A DNA stretch of 37,002 bases, from assembly GCA_025928515.1 (NCBI GenBank), contig JAICJI010000020.1, positions 1 through 37,002 of the forward strand, in the 5' to 3' direction. Below the pieces are notes generated by a model. It was not told where the DNA came from, did no database searches, and saw only the letters and a program-made list of their open reading frames with translations. This document shows, one piece after another, positions 15,579 to 23,603 of this stretch. The DNA is from Thermoleophilia bacterium. Lineage in GTDB: Bacteria > Actinomycetota > Thermoleophilia > Gaiellales > Gaiellaceae. The translations under genes and the position numbers were made by a program. Positions within the stretch are counted from its first letter, which is position 1. Each line of letters opens with the position of its first letter.

Positions 15579-16472
15579 TCAGCCGTCGCCGCCGTCGTCG
15601 GTGCGCAGGCGGGTGAGCGTGAGGACGCCGTTGATCGTGACGCCGCGGGCCTCGACGGACGTGCCCGCCGGGAGCACTGGGAGCGTCACTCCCGCCGGCG
15701 CGGCGAACGTCAGCGTCGCGTCGCCCGTGTCGATCGTGATCGACGACGTCGTGGAGTCGGTCACGGTGCCCTTGGCCTCGACCTCGTTCTCGTCCTCGTT
15801 GTCACCGGACTGGATCGAGACGAGCGTGAACGTGTTGCCCGTGCCCGCCTGCACGACCAGCTCGACCTCGTCGCCGGGCGTGAGCGGCGGGAGGGTCATT
15901 TCACTCGGCACGGTGATCTCGATCGGCAGGCCCTCGATCGAGACGACGAGCGGCGAGACGCTCACGAGGCGTCCCTCGATCTGGACGGTGCCCGACGGCG
16001 AGACCGCCGTGACCCCGTCCTCGGCGAGCCCGTCGTGGCCGATCTCGACCTCGAACTCGCCGATGTCCCCTTGCTGCATCCCGCTGTCGTGGTGCGAGGC
16101 GAGCGCACGCCGACTCGTGTGGATCGTGAGGAGGCTGTGCCCGCTCGCCACCCGCAGCGAGTGCGCGAGGCGCTTCACCACCACGGCGCGGAGCTTCGTC
16201 TTGGTCACATGCGAGAGGACGCGGAGGTGCGAGCCCCGCATCGTTCCGTCATGCAGCCGCGTCGCGACCATCTTCACCCGGTCGCCGAGCCGGACCTTGC
16301 CGGTGGCGATGCGGACCGTTACGCCGAGGCCTTTGCGGCCGGTGGCGAGGACGACGGTTCCCTTGCGAGCGTGCTTGGCGACGACGACGCCCTTGATGGC
16401 CGTCGGTGCGGCCGTCGCCGAGCCCGCGGCTAGCAGAAAGGCCGCGACCGCAAGCAGAGCTGTGCGCTTCAT
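15579..16472 (-). CDS. Secreted beta-rich repeat protein (DUF5666-like)
   Basis: This 297-residue protein has a clear Sec signal peptide (residues 1-21, ending ATA-AP), then three or four short beta-rich segments that each begin with a 'xxIxGxVxxxxxxxxxV' style strand: IKGVVVAKHARKGTVVLA, VQIEGRLVSVSPLVVSIEG and VEAKGTVTDSTTSSITID. They resemble DUF5666-like small OB or beta-barrel repeats. There is no catalytic motif. AAGGAG precedes ATG 16472 by five to six bases. It follows an ECF sigma gene on the same strand with an 89-bp gap holding two hairpins, so its expression may be partly separate. The function is unknown; a surface or matrix role is possible. Confidence 0.8.
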   Translation of the reverse strand: MKRTALLAVAAFLLAAGSATAAPTAIKGVVVAKHARKGTVVLATGRKGLGVTVRIATGKVRLGDRVKMVATRLHDGTMRGSHLRVLSHVTKTKLRAVVVKRLAHSLRVASGHSLLTIHTSRRALASHHDSGMQQGDIGEFEVEIGHDGLAEDGVTAVSPSGTVQIEGRLVSVSPLVVSIEGLPIEITVPSEMTLPPLTPGDEVELVVQAGTGNTFTLVSIQSGDNEDENEVEAKGTVTDSTTSSITIDTGDATLTFAAPAGVTLPVLPAGTSVEARGVTINGVLTLTRLRTDDGGDG

Positions 16473-16499
16473 CGATGACTCCTTCTTCGGGTACTGGGC

Positions 16500-16553
16500 G
16501 ACCGCGCTGCGGTCTCTATCCAGGAAGAGAGGATCGGCGCGAAAAAGTCGCGC
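16500..16553 (-). promoter_or_regulatory. Two hairpins in the leader between the sigma gene and the secreted-protein gene
   Basis: GACCGC (16500-16505) pairs with GCGGTC (16509-16514) around a 3-base loop. GCGCGA (16537-16542) pairs with TCGCGC (16548-16553) around a 5-base loop. Both are perfect. The second starts nine bases after the sigma-factor stop and may act as an attenuator or mRNA end; the first may shape the leader of the secreted-protein mRNA. Confidence 0.35.
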
Positions 16554-16561
16554 TCGACGTG

Positions 16562-17662
16562 TCAGCCGCCGTCGATGGTGGTCGTAAAGGAAGACGAGGA
16601 GCCGTCGTGCGAGCTGTCGGAGCCGTCGAGGCTACCGCCGTCGCGCCCGCTCGACCCATCGCTCGAGCCCGACGTGTCTGGCGTCGTGGTCGTCACGGTC
16701 GTGGTCGAGTCGGGGCCGCCGTCCGAGCTAGAGGTTCCGCTGTCGTGGCCGTCCGTCGTCTGTGCGACTTCAGTCTGTGCAACCTGGGTCGTCGTCCCGC
16801 CGGATCCGTCGTCGCTCTTGCGTGTGGAGGTCGAGCCCGAGCCGTCGTCACGGCTGCCTTCGCGCGCGGTCCCGGAGCTGCTACCGGCCAGCGAGCGATC
16901 GCCGGCTGCGAAAGCGGTCGGTGCGGAGGCGTGCCGTGCTCGAGCGGGTGCCCGGTGCCGTGCGGCCGCGTGCCGAGGCGCTGTCGTGGTGAGATGCGCC
17001 GGCCGGGGCACGTCTCCTCCGCCGACGAGCACGAGAGCGCCGAGCCCGACGGCCGCCGCCTTCGTCGCTCCGCTCAGAGGCGACCCACCGCCTCCGACGC
17101 CCGCGAGGCGGAGCAGGCTCTGCAGCCACGGCGTGCTGCCGAAAGCGGTGACGTCGCGGAGCCGCCGGCGAAGGCGAGACCGCGCCCGCAGAAGGAGTGA
17201 GCGAACCGAGGGCGGGCTGAGGGAGAGCTGCGCGGCGAGCTGCCCGTAGCTGAGCCCCTGGATCTCGCGCAGGAGGAAGGCCTCGCGCTGCGCCGGCGGC
17301 ATCTGTCCGACCTCGTCCCACACGCTGGCCAGCTCTCCGGCGCGTTGGGCATGCACCGAAGCGTCCGCCGCCGACCCGCGGGGCTCCTGTTCGGTCGGGA
17401 CCGGCGCGGCGGCACGCTGGCGGAAGCGTGCGTAGCACTCGTTGCGCGCGACGACGAGCAGCCAGGCGAGCGGCTCGCGCGGCTCTGCTCCGTTCAGGAG
17501 CGCGCGGTGCGCGGAGAGGAAGACCTGCTGCGCCGCGTCCTCGGCCTCGCCGCGGTCACGCAGCAGCGAGCGGCAAAGAGACGCGACCGCGGCGCCGTGC
17601 TCGCGGTACAGCGCCTCGGTGTCCTGCGACCTGCCGTTTGTCTCGGCTGCGACTAGACCCAT
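16562..17662 (-). CDS. ECF sigma factor fused to a membrane span and Ser/Thr-rich tail
   Basis: Residues 1-170 of this 366-residue protein are an ECF sigma factor: region 2 with EDAAQQVFLSAHRAL and EPLAWLLVVARNECYARFRQR, and region 4 with QMPPAQREAFLLREIQGLSYGQLAAQLSLSPPSVRSLLLRARSRL. After a glycine-rich link, residues about 200-217 (AAAVGLGALVLVGGG) are a short hydrophobic segment. The remaining about 150 residues are a basic Ala/His/Arg stretch and then a Ser/Thr/Gly/Asp-rich low-complexity tail that ends SFTTTIDGG. The predicted topology puts the sigma domain inside and the tail outside, so membrane tethering could control its release. No anti-sigma gene follows. The start at ATG 17662 has no good SD. 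Confidence 0.85.
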   Translation of the reverse strand: MGLVAAETNGRSQDTEALYREHGAAVASLCRSLLRDRGEAEDAAQQVFLSAHRALLNGAEPREPLAWLLVVARNECYARFRQRAAAPVPTEQEPRGSAADASVHAQRAGELASVWDEVGQMPPAQREAFLLREIQGLSYGQLAAQLSLSPPSVRSLLLRARSRLRRRLRDVTAFGSTPWLQSLLRLAGVGGGGSPLSGATKAAAVGLGALVLVGGGDVPRPAHLTTTAPRHAAARHRAPARARHASAPTAFAAGDRSLAGSSSGTAREGSRDDGSGSTSTRKSDDGSGGTTTQVAQTEVAQTTDGHDSGTSSSDGGPDSTTTVTTTTPDTSGSSDGSSGRDGGSLDGSDSSHDGSSSSFTTTIDGG

Positions 17663-17770
17663 GGGCGACGCAGGGCATTACGAGGGAAGGATCCGGACGG
17701 ATTGCGCACGAGCGAATCCATCGGTGTCTCCCTCCCGAACCACGACTCCTCGAGCGGAGGATTCGACGAG

Positions 17771-18673
17771 CTAGGTGCACGACCCGCGGCGGGCGCGGGC
17801 GTGCGGCGCGGTGAGCGCCTGCCAGGCCACTCGGCTGGTGAGCGGGAAGTCGTAGAGGCTGTAGCCGAGCGGCGCGCAGTCGGCGACGGCCCGCATGAAG
17901 CCGGCGCTCTCCTTGGCTCCCATGCGGTTTGCGATGCCGCCGATCAGGTGGATCGGCTCGTGCGGCCTGCCCGTGCGGGAGCGGATGATGGCGATGTCCG
18001 CGGCGTCGTACGCGCGGGTGGCGGCGATTCCGTGGATGTGCCGGTCGGTCGCGTAGGCCATCGGCAGGAGCACGTTGTAGACGCGCGCGAGCTGCCGGTA
18101 GGGGAAGCGTGGCCAATAGGTGGGATGCCTGCGGATCCCGACCGGCGAGGGGATGATCGCTCCCAGCCTGTAGCGATGCCCGACGGCCGCCCGGAGACGG
18201 GCCGAGAGCCGCAGCAGGCGCGCCGTCCGCCGCGGGACGCTCCTGACGAGGCTCGCCTCGATGTCGAGCGCGAACGAGTCGAAGCGCTCGCCTCTGGCGC
18301 TGCGGAAGCGGATAGCGGCCAGCGCGCGCCGCGCGTCCTGAGCCGGATAGAGGAACGAGGGGAGGTACCAGGCGACCACGCGAATCCCGGCCGCGTGGGC
18401 GGCGTCGACGAACTGGGCGAGCGCATTCCGGCGCACGAGGTCGACGCGCTGCTCGTAGTTGCCGGTTTGTAGGTAGAGGGTCTTGACCCCGTCGCGGGCC
18501 ATCGCAGCGACCTCCTGCCGGGGATGGATCCAGGATGGCGTTGCGTAGATGTCGAGCCACGTGCCGAGGCCGGCGTAGGGCGTGCGCCGGCCTCCAGACC
18601 CCGAGGCGCCGGTTACAGGCGCCGCCAAGACCGCCACCAGGACGGCCACGAGAAGCAAGCGACCCCCCGTCAC
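17771..18673 (-). CDS. Secreted TIM-barrel glycoside-hydrolase-like protein
   Basis: This 300-residue protein has a signal peptide (about 1-23), then a barrel-like chain: GLGTWLDIYATPSWIHPRQEVAAMARDGVKTLYLQT, AAGIRVVAWYLPSF, and FDSFALDIEAS, where an acidic pair at the strand end resembles glycosidase-like catalytic positions. A later NVLLPMAYATDRHIHG could be another barrel strand. Family members are mostly uncharacterised extracellular glycosidase-like proteins. There is no clear substrate-binding module. It stands between the sigma gene and a divergent phosphoesterase. A hydrolytic function on polysaccharide is plausible but not shown. Confidence 0.7.
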   Translation of the reverse strand: MTGGRLLLVAVLVAVLAAPVTGASGSGGRRTPYAGLGTWLDIYATPSWIHPRQEVAAMARDGVKTLYLQTGNYEQRVDLVRRNALAQFVDAAHAAGIRVVAWYLPSFLYPAQDARRALAAIRFRSARGERFDSFALDIEASLVRSVPRRTARLLRLSARLRAAVGHRYRLGAIIPSPVGIRRHPTYWPRFPYRQLARVYNVLLPMAYATDRHIHGIAATRAYDAADIAIIRSRTGRPHEPIHLIGGIANRMGAKESAGFMRAVADCAPLGYSLYDFPLTSRVAWQALTAPHARARRGSCT

Positions 18674-18729
18674 CCGAGGCAGTGTGCCAGAGCAGCGCGC
18701 GCCGCTCAGCTGTGAAAGAGTGCTGGATC

Positions 18730-18744
18730 GCCGCCCAGGGCGGC
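18730..18744. promoter_or_regulatory. Perfect inverted repeat in the promoter/leader of the phosphoesterase
   Basis: GCCGCCCAGGGCGGC is a perfect 7-1-7 inverted repeat 34 bp before the GTG start at 18779. It may be an operator for the divergent pair; a one-base centre is too tight for an RNA loop unless pairs open. I cannot name a binder. Confidence 0.35.
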
Positions 18745-18778
18745 ACAGGTCCTAAAGCACGCAAAAAAGGGGGAAACA

Positions 18779-19882
18779 GTGTTCCGAAAGCTGCGGAGTC
18801 CAATTTTGCTCGCGGTTGCCGCGCTCGTCGCCGTCGCACTCTCGGCGGCGGGTGGCGCCTCGGCCAGCTCGCCGAACAGCGCCAACGCGCACCTCAAGCA
18901 CGTGTTCGTGATCATTGAGGAGAACCACTCGCTCGGCGGCGTGATCGGCGACCCGATGGCACCGACCTTCACGAGCCTCGCAAATCAGTACGGGGTCGCG
19001 GAGAACTACTTCGGCGTCACGCACCCGAGCCTGCCGAACTACCTCGCGCTCGTGGCCGGGACGAACTTCGGCCTCAACAAAGACGACGCCACCGCGCACT
19101 TCGACGCACCGAACCTCGCAGACCAGCTCGAGGCCCACGGCCTCACCTGGGCGACCTATGAAGAGTCGATGCCGTCTGCGGGCTTCCTCGGCGCGTCGTT
19201 CCCGGCACAGGGTGCGCTCTACGCGAGCAAGCACAACCCGTTCGCACACTTCGACGACATCATCAACAGCCCGACGCGGCTGCAGAACATCAAGCCGTTC
19301 ACCGATTTCGGCGGCGACATGGCGAGCAACAACGTCGCCGACTTCAACCTCATCGTTCCCAACCAGTGCCATGACATGCACGGGGGCGTCTTCGCGACGA
19401 TCGATCCCGGCGACGGAAGCCCGTGCCCGTTCAGCAACTCCTCCGGCGACCAGTTCGACGAGGCGCTGAAGGCGAAGGCTGACGCGTGGCTCTCGTCCAC
19501 GGTCTCGACGATCATGAACTCGAAGGCGTGGACCGGGAACTCGGCGATCTTCATCGTCGCCGACGAGGCGGACTTCGACGGCACGAAGGGCTCGCAGGAC
19601 AACTGGGCCGACGTGAGCGGCTGCTGCGACTCGCCGGTCCTGCCGGCCGGGCCGTTCCCCGACAACGCGAACCTGACGTGGGCGGGCGGCGTCTTCGGCG
19701 GCGGTCGCACGCCTGCGATCGTGATCACGACGAACGGCCCGCGTGGCTACGTCGACACGACGCCGTACAACCACTACTCGCTGCTGACCACGATCGAGGA
19801 CAACTGGCACCTCGGTCACATCGGTAACGCGGGCGACACCGCGGGCGGAGTCGTGCCGATGAACAACCTGCTGGTGCACTAA
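18779..19882 (+). CDS. Secreted phosphoesterase-family protein (acid phosphatase/phospholipase C-like)
   Basis: This 367-residue protein has a signal peptide (about 1-30, ending GGASA) and then the alkaline-phosphatase-fold phosphoesterase pattern: HVFVIIEENHSLGGVIGD with the metal-binding EEN motif, FGVTHPSLPNYLALVAG with the nucleophile region, IFIVADEADFDG for a second metal cluster, and YNHYSLLTTIEDNW near the end. This matches the family of AcpA and bacterial phospholipase C. It should act outside the membrane, releasing phosphate from organic esters. AAAGGGGG precedes the GTG start. A stem-loop follows the gene. Confidence 0.9.
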   Translation: MFRKLRSPILLAVAALVAVALSAAGGASASSPNSANAHLKHVFVIIEENHSLGGVIGDPMAPTFTSLANQYGVAENYFGVTHPSLPNYLALVAGTNFGLNKDDATAHFDAPNLADQLEAHGLTWATYEESMPSAGFLGASFPAQGALYASKHNPFAHFDDIINSPTRLQNIKPFTDFGGDMASNNVADFNLIVPNQCHDMHGGVFATIDPGDGSPCPFSNSSGDQFDEALKAKADAWLSSTVSTIMNSKAWTGNSAIFIVADEADFDGTKGSQDNWADVSGCCDSPVLPAGPFPDNANLTWAGGVFGGGRTPAIVITTNGPRGYVDTTPYNHYSLLTTIEDNWHLGHIGNAGDTAGGVVPMNNLLVH

Positions 19883-19897
19883 CCAACCTCGCGTCAC

Positions 19898-19923
19898 GGG
19901 CGGCGGGTGTGAGCTCGCCGCCC
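19898..19923 (+). terminator. GC-rich stem-loop downstream of the phosphoesterase
   Basis: GGGCGGCG (19898-19905) pairs perfectly with CGCCGCCC (19916-19923) around a 10-base loop, 16 bp after the stop codon. No T-run follows, which is common for terminators in high-GC actinobacteria. It could also protect the 3' end. Confidence 0.5.
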
Positions 19924-19960
19924 AAGACGTGTCCGGCGACGGCGGCACGATCGACTACGT

Positions 19961-20512
19961 GTGAGAGAGGATCTTCCAAGCGGCACCGTCACATTCCTCT
20001 TCACCGATGTCGAGGGCTCGACGAAGCTCCTTCATCAGCACGGCGACGCGTACGCGGACCTTCTCGGTGCACATCGGGAGGTGGTACGTGGCGCTCTGCG
20101 CAGGCATTCGGGGATCGAGGTGGACACGCAAGGCGACGCGTTCTTCGCCGCGTTCGCGCGGGCTTCCGCTGCGGTGGCCGCTGCCCAAGAGATCCGTGAC
20201 AGCCTGGGCGGCGGGCCGATTCGTGTTCGGATCGGGATCCACACCGGGGAGCCGCTCGTTGCGCAGGAGGGATACGTCGGCATCGACGTCCACCGCGCGA
20301 CCCGAGTCGCCGCGGCGCACGGAGGCCAGGTCGTGCTCTCGAGGACGACCCGAGAGTTGCTCGGGCCCGAGGTGGTGCTGCGCGATCTCGGCGAGCACAG
20401 GCTGAAGGACCTCGTCGAGGCGGAGCCCCTCTTCCAGCTCGGGGCAGGCGAGTTCCCTCCGCTGCGCACGATCGAGGGCTCGAGCTCGCGTTCGACGACG
20501 CGGTCGCGCTAG
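19961..20512 (+). CDS. Stand-alone class III adenylate/guanylate cyclase domain
   Basis: This 183-residue protein consists almost only of a cyclase homology domain: VTFLFTDVEGSTKLL with the first metal Asp, VDTQGDAFFAAF with the second, VRIGIHTGEPL, and GYVGIDVHRATRVAAAAHGGQVVLS. The usual substrate Lys position is Thr and the Asn position of the transition state is His, so activity is uncertain. Most actinobacterial relatives continue after FPPLR into an AAA ATPase and helical repeats. Here the chain ends with a Ser/Arg tail 15 residues later, so this may be a truncated descendant. Start is GTG 19961. Confidence 0.85.
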   Translation: MREDLPSGTVTFLFTDVEGSTKLLHQHGDAYADLLGAHREVVRGALRRHSGIEVDTQGDAFFAAFARASAAVAAAQEIRDSLGGGPIRVRIGIHTGEPLVAQEGYVGIDVHRATRVAAAHGGQVVLSRTTRELLGPEVVLRDLGEHRLKDLVEAEPLFQLGAGEFPPLRTIEGSSSRSTTRSR

Positions 20513-21939
20513 CGCTGCGGTGAGAGCACGTCACCCACCTCGTGCGCGGCGAATGCGTCCCGTGGCCGGCGGCGCGGGATGAGCAAACCGACCAGGAGGC
20601 CGAGCGCGGGCGCGACGGCACAGGCAGTGAACGCGATCGTGTAGCCGTTGTTCGACGGGTGGCCGCTTGCGCCGACGGTGCCGGCGAGGATGGAGGCGAC
20701 CGCGGCTCCTCCGAACGCGCCGCCGATGGTGCGGGTGACGGTGTTCATGCCCGTGGCGATCCCGGTCTCGGCCGCGCCGACGTTCTCGATGATCAGGTTG
20801 ACCATCGCGGCGAAGGCGAGACCGATCCCCGCGCCGAGAAGAGCCGCGGCGACGTAGATCTCCCACTGCTCGTTACGGGCCGCGGCGAGGATCGCGTAGG
20901 CGCCGCTGGCGGCGAGCGCTCCGGCGAGCAGAGGCGGCTTCGAGCCGAAGCGCCGCTCGAGCCGGCCGGTCTGCGCCCCGAAGATGAGCATCGCGATGGT
21001 CGCCGGCACGAGGAACAGGCCGGCGCCCGTGACCGACGCGCCGAAGCCGTACCCGACCTTCTCAGGAGTCTCGACGAAGTCGGGGATCAGGAGGAACGAC
21101 GAGTACATGCCGAAGCCCAGAAGCGCTGCGACCGCGTTCGTCGTCCAGACGCCGCGAATGCGCATCATCCGCATGTCGACGAGCGGCTGCCGGGACCGCA
21201 CCTCGCTCCACACCCAGGCCACCAGGCCGGTCGCGCCGGCCGCGAGCAGGACGACCGTTCGGGCCGAGCCCCAATGCCAGACCGGCGCCTCGCTCACCGC
21301 GACGAGCAGAGCTGCGAGCCCGACCGACATCAGCACGGCTCCGACCCAGTTCGCGCTTCCTCGCACGCGCAGCGGCGACTCCGGGACGAAGAGCTGGATT
21401 GCGACCGTGGCCGGCACGAGCAGGATCAGCGGCAGCCAGAAGAGGTAGTGGTAGTCGAGGTGGTCGACGATCGGTCCGGCCAGGACGATGCCGGCTCCGC
21501 CGCCGACTCCGAGCAACGCCGACATCAACCCGATCCCGCCGGCGACGCGCTCCTGCGGGAACTCGTCGCGGATGATCCCGAACGCGAGCGGGAACAGCCC
21601 GCCTGCGGCTCCCTGGATCACGCGGCCGACGACCATCACGGCCAGCGAGGTGGCGACGGCAGACACCGCGGTCGCCACACACATCAGGACGAGCACGACG
21701 ACGAGCAGCCGCTGCTTGCCGTGCATGTCTCCGAGGCGGCCGATCAGCGGCGTCGCGATCGATGCGCTCAACAGATACGCCGTCAGGACCCAGCTGGCCG
21801 AGTTGACCGACGTGTGGAACGCGTGCTGGAGGTCGGGGATGGCCGGGGCCACGAGCGACTGCAGCAGCGCATAGGCGCTTCCGGCGACGGCCAGCAGCGC
21901 GAACGTCACGTTGTAGTGCTGTCGCGTGTCGCTAGTCAC
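20509..21939 (-). CDS. MFS transporter (DHA2/EmrB-QacA type drug exporter)
   Basis: This 476-residue membrane protein has about 14 hydrophobic spans. The N-terminal half has the ASWVLTAYLLSASIATPLIGRLGDMHGKQRLL segment, the MFS motif A loop (GRLGDxxGKQR), and GRVIQGAAGGLFPLAFGIIRDEF, motif C-like glycine-rich. It probably expels drugs or other small toxic molecules using the proton gradient. Start is GTG 21939, which overlaps the end of the methyltransferase by 8 bp, so the two are cotranscribed. Its stop shares CTAG with the converging cyclase stop. Confidence 0.92.
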   Translation of the reverse strand: MTSDTRQHYNVTFALLAVAGSAYALLQSLVAPAIPDLQHAFHTSVNSASWVLTAYLLSASIATPLIGRLGDMHGKQRLLVVVLVLMCVATAVSAVATSLAVMVVGRVIQGAAGGLFPLAFGIIRDEFPQERVAGGIGLMSALLGVGGGAGIVLAGPIVDHLDYHYLFWLPLILLVPATVAIQLFVPESPLRVRGSANWVGAVLMSVGLAALLVAVSEAPVWHWGSARTVVLLAAGATGLVAWVWSEVRSRQPLVDMRMMRIRGVWTTNAVAALLGFGMYSSFLLIPDFVETPEKVGYGFGASVTGAGLFLVPATIAMLIFGAQTGRLERRFGSKPPLLAGALAASGAYAILAAARNEQWEIYVAAALLGAGIGLAFAAMVNLIIENVGAAETGIATGMNTVTRTIGGAFGGAAVASILAGTVGASGHPSNNGYTIAFTACAVAPALGLLVGLLIPRRRPRDAFAAHEVGDVLSPQR

Positions 21940-22543
21940 GGCGGCGACCGACGAGACGCGCGCCGGTCGCGCGCAGCTCTCCACGGACGATCGCTTCCTC
22001 CTCCACGGCACGGTGCGACTCGACGAGGGCCCAGCGGTAGAGCCACGGGCCTCGCAGCGGCAGCGCGACCTCGAAATGCGGCTCGAGCGCAGCGACGATC
22101 CGCGTGAGCGGGTGCAGGTGCTCGCGATGCTCCTCGACCAGCTCCTCGGCCGTCTTCGGCACCGAGTCCCCGAGCACGCGGCGTTGCTCCAGCCACCACT
22201 CGGCGGCCGCCACGTCGAACGTTTCGACGTCGAACTCGTCGACGACGACCGTTCCGCCGGGCTCGACCAGCTCGCCGAGACGGCGGCAGGACTCCTCGAG
22301 CGGATCGACGTGATGCAGCGAGACGATCGCGACCGCGGCTGCGAACGACCCCGACGGCTCGTCGAGGTCTGCGAGCGCGACCGCGCGGACATCGTCGCGT
22401 TCGGACTTCGGGTCGATCGCGAGCACGTCGTACCCGACGGCACGGAGCGCGCGGCCCAGGCGCCCGTCGCCTGCTCCGACCTCGAGCACACGCGCGGGCG
22501 GCTCGGGCAGGTTCGCGCGGACGAAAGCCCTCAGATCCCCCAT
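21932..22543 (-). CDS. Class I SAM-dependent methyltransferase
   Basis: This 203-residue protein begins MGDLRAFVRANLPEPPARVLEVGAGDGRLGRAL, where VLEVGAGDGRLG (about 19-30) is the SAM-binding motif I. It continues with DVLAIDPKSE and a FAAAVAIVSLHHVDP motif (methyltransferase type 11 fold) and WWLEQRR. The C-terminal 90 residues (GPWLYRWALVESHRAVEEEAI) may hold the substrate site. No particular substrate is indicated. ATG 22543 is chosen because an upstream extension would cover the whole gene on the other strand. It is followed by the MFS exporter, so both may serve detoxification. Confidence 0.85.
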   Translation of the reverse strand: MGDLRAFVRANLPEPPARVLEVGAGDGRLGRALRAVGYDVLAIDPKSERDDVRAVALADLDEPSGSFAAAVAIVSLHHVDPLEESCRRLGELVEPGGTVVVDEFDVETFDVAAAEWWLEQRRVLGDSVPKTAEELVEEHREHLHPLTRIVAALEPHFEVALPLRGPWLYRWALVESHRAVEEEAIVRGELRATGARLVGRRRD

Positions 22544-22611
22544 GCGAACTGCGTTACGCCTCGACCCCGGCCACTGGCCAGAGCCTAGCCCGCATCGCGC
22601 AGAATGAAGGG

Positions 22612-23205
22612 GTGAGTAGGGAGTTCCTCCTCGACACCGCTGTCGTGCGCTCGTTCGTAGCAGACGTCCGGTCGACGATCGGCGCCGCGTCGTCACCGGA
22701 GCAGGCCTGCGACACGCTCCGGCCGCGCTTCGCCGAGCTGCTCGCCGATCCCGCCTGGCTCCCGACGGAGTACCAGTCGCCGGACCCGGGGAGCGGGATG
22801 GGCGGCGGCATCGGACAGTGGCTCCTCTACCGCGCCGAGGATCGATCGCTGTCGCTCTTCGCGCTCGTCGTCCCGCCGCGCTCCGAGACACCGATTCACG
22901 ACCACCTGGCGTGGGGGCTCGTCGGCCTCTACCGCGGAGAGCAGGACGAGGAGATCTACACGCGGCAGGACGGTGCGCTGCAGCTCGTCGAGCGCCGCTC
23001 CCTCGCGTCGGGCGACTTCTATGCCCTGATCCCGCCTCACGACGACATCCACCGCGTGCGTACGACGTCGGCCGAGGCGTCCGTCTCGATCCATCTGCTG
23101 ACGAACGACACGGGCTGCGTCTGGCGCCACTCGTTCGACGCGGAGTCCGGCGAGGCGCGGCCGTTCCGGTCCGGCTACGTCAACGTCGCCTGCGAAGACG
23201 AGTAG
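22612..23205 (+). CDS. Cysteine-dioxygenase-like cupin enzyme
   Basis: This 197-residue protein fits the cysteine dioxygenase / double-stranded beta-helix family. Metal-binding motif PIHDHLAWGLVGLYRG (about 94-109) gives two histidines, and HDDIHRV (about 143-149) provides the third, as in thiol dioxygenases that use Fe(II) bound by three histidines. It might oxidise cysteine or 3-mercaptopropionate to the sulfinic acid, though many members lack proof. GTG 22612 follows GAAGG. It is divergent from the methyltransferase-MFS pair and converges on the MmcQ gene, 14 bp apart. Confidence 0.8.
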   Translation: MSREFLLDTAVVRSFVADVRSTIGAASSPEQACDTLRPRFAELLADPAWLPTEYQSPDPGSGMGGGIGQWLLYRAEDRSLSLFALVVPPRSETPIHDHLAWGLVGLYRGEQDEEIYTRQDGALQLVERRSLASGDFYALIPPHDDIHRVRTTSAEASVSIHLLTNDTGCVWRHSFDAESGEARPFRSGYVNVACEDE

Positions 23206-23219
23206 AGCCGTGGCGCCGC

Positions 23220-23576
23220 CTAACGCAGGTAGCCGCGTGTGCGGCCGTACTCCTGCGCGACGTAGAGCGGCACCGCCCGCGACCACGCCTCCTCGACGAG
23301 GTCACGCATCTCGGCGGCGTCGATCGCGTCGAGGTTCACGTGGATCCAGTTGAAGCGCATGTCGCCCTCGCCCGGAAGCCGGAACTTGCCCGGTTGCGCG
23401 TCGACGGCGGCCTGCCGCATCTCCTTCGGGAAGCCGCAACCCATGCGCGTGCCGTCCTTCGACAACGCGAGCCAGACGATCTGCCCGACCCTGAACTTGA
23501 TCTGGCCGCGCACGAAGACCTCGTAGCTGCGAGGAAGCGTCTGCGCGAGCGCGCGGATCTCGTCGGGCGTGACCAC
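23220..23576 (-). CDS. MmcQ/YjbR-family protein
   Basis: This 118-residue protein of the MmcQ/YjbR fold carries GQIKFRVGQIVWLALSKDGTRMGCGFPKEMR and a C-terminal NWIHVNLDAIDAAEMRDLVEEAW segment. These small proteins are often called DNA-binding on structural similarity only, and their role is unknown. Length matches the family. GTG 23576 lies 27 bp after the anti-sigma-like gene on the same strand, so it may ride on the sigma operon mRNA. Confidence 0.88.
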   Translation of the reverse strand: MVTPDEIRALAQTLPRSYEVFVRGQIKFRVGQIVWLALSKDGTRMGCGFPKEMRQAAVDAQPGKFRLPGEGDMRFNWIHVNLDAIDAAEMRDLVEEAWSRAVPLYVAQEYGRTRGYLR

Positions 23577-23603
23577 TGTGGCAATCCTTGCGAAGTGCCG
23601 GGA

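Noticed and set aside
17747-17761. TCCTC-GAGCG-GAGGA stem after the TIM-barrel gene as terminator
   Set aside because: Only five pairs, no T-run; too weak to call.
18715-18778. Possible riboswitch (c-di-GMP-like pieces such as GCACAGG and ACGCAAA) ahead of the phosphoesterase
   Set aside because: The pieces are in the wrong order and no conserved P1 stem or receptor could be built; only the GCCGCCC/GGGCGGC repeat stands up.
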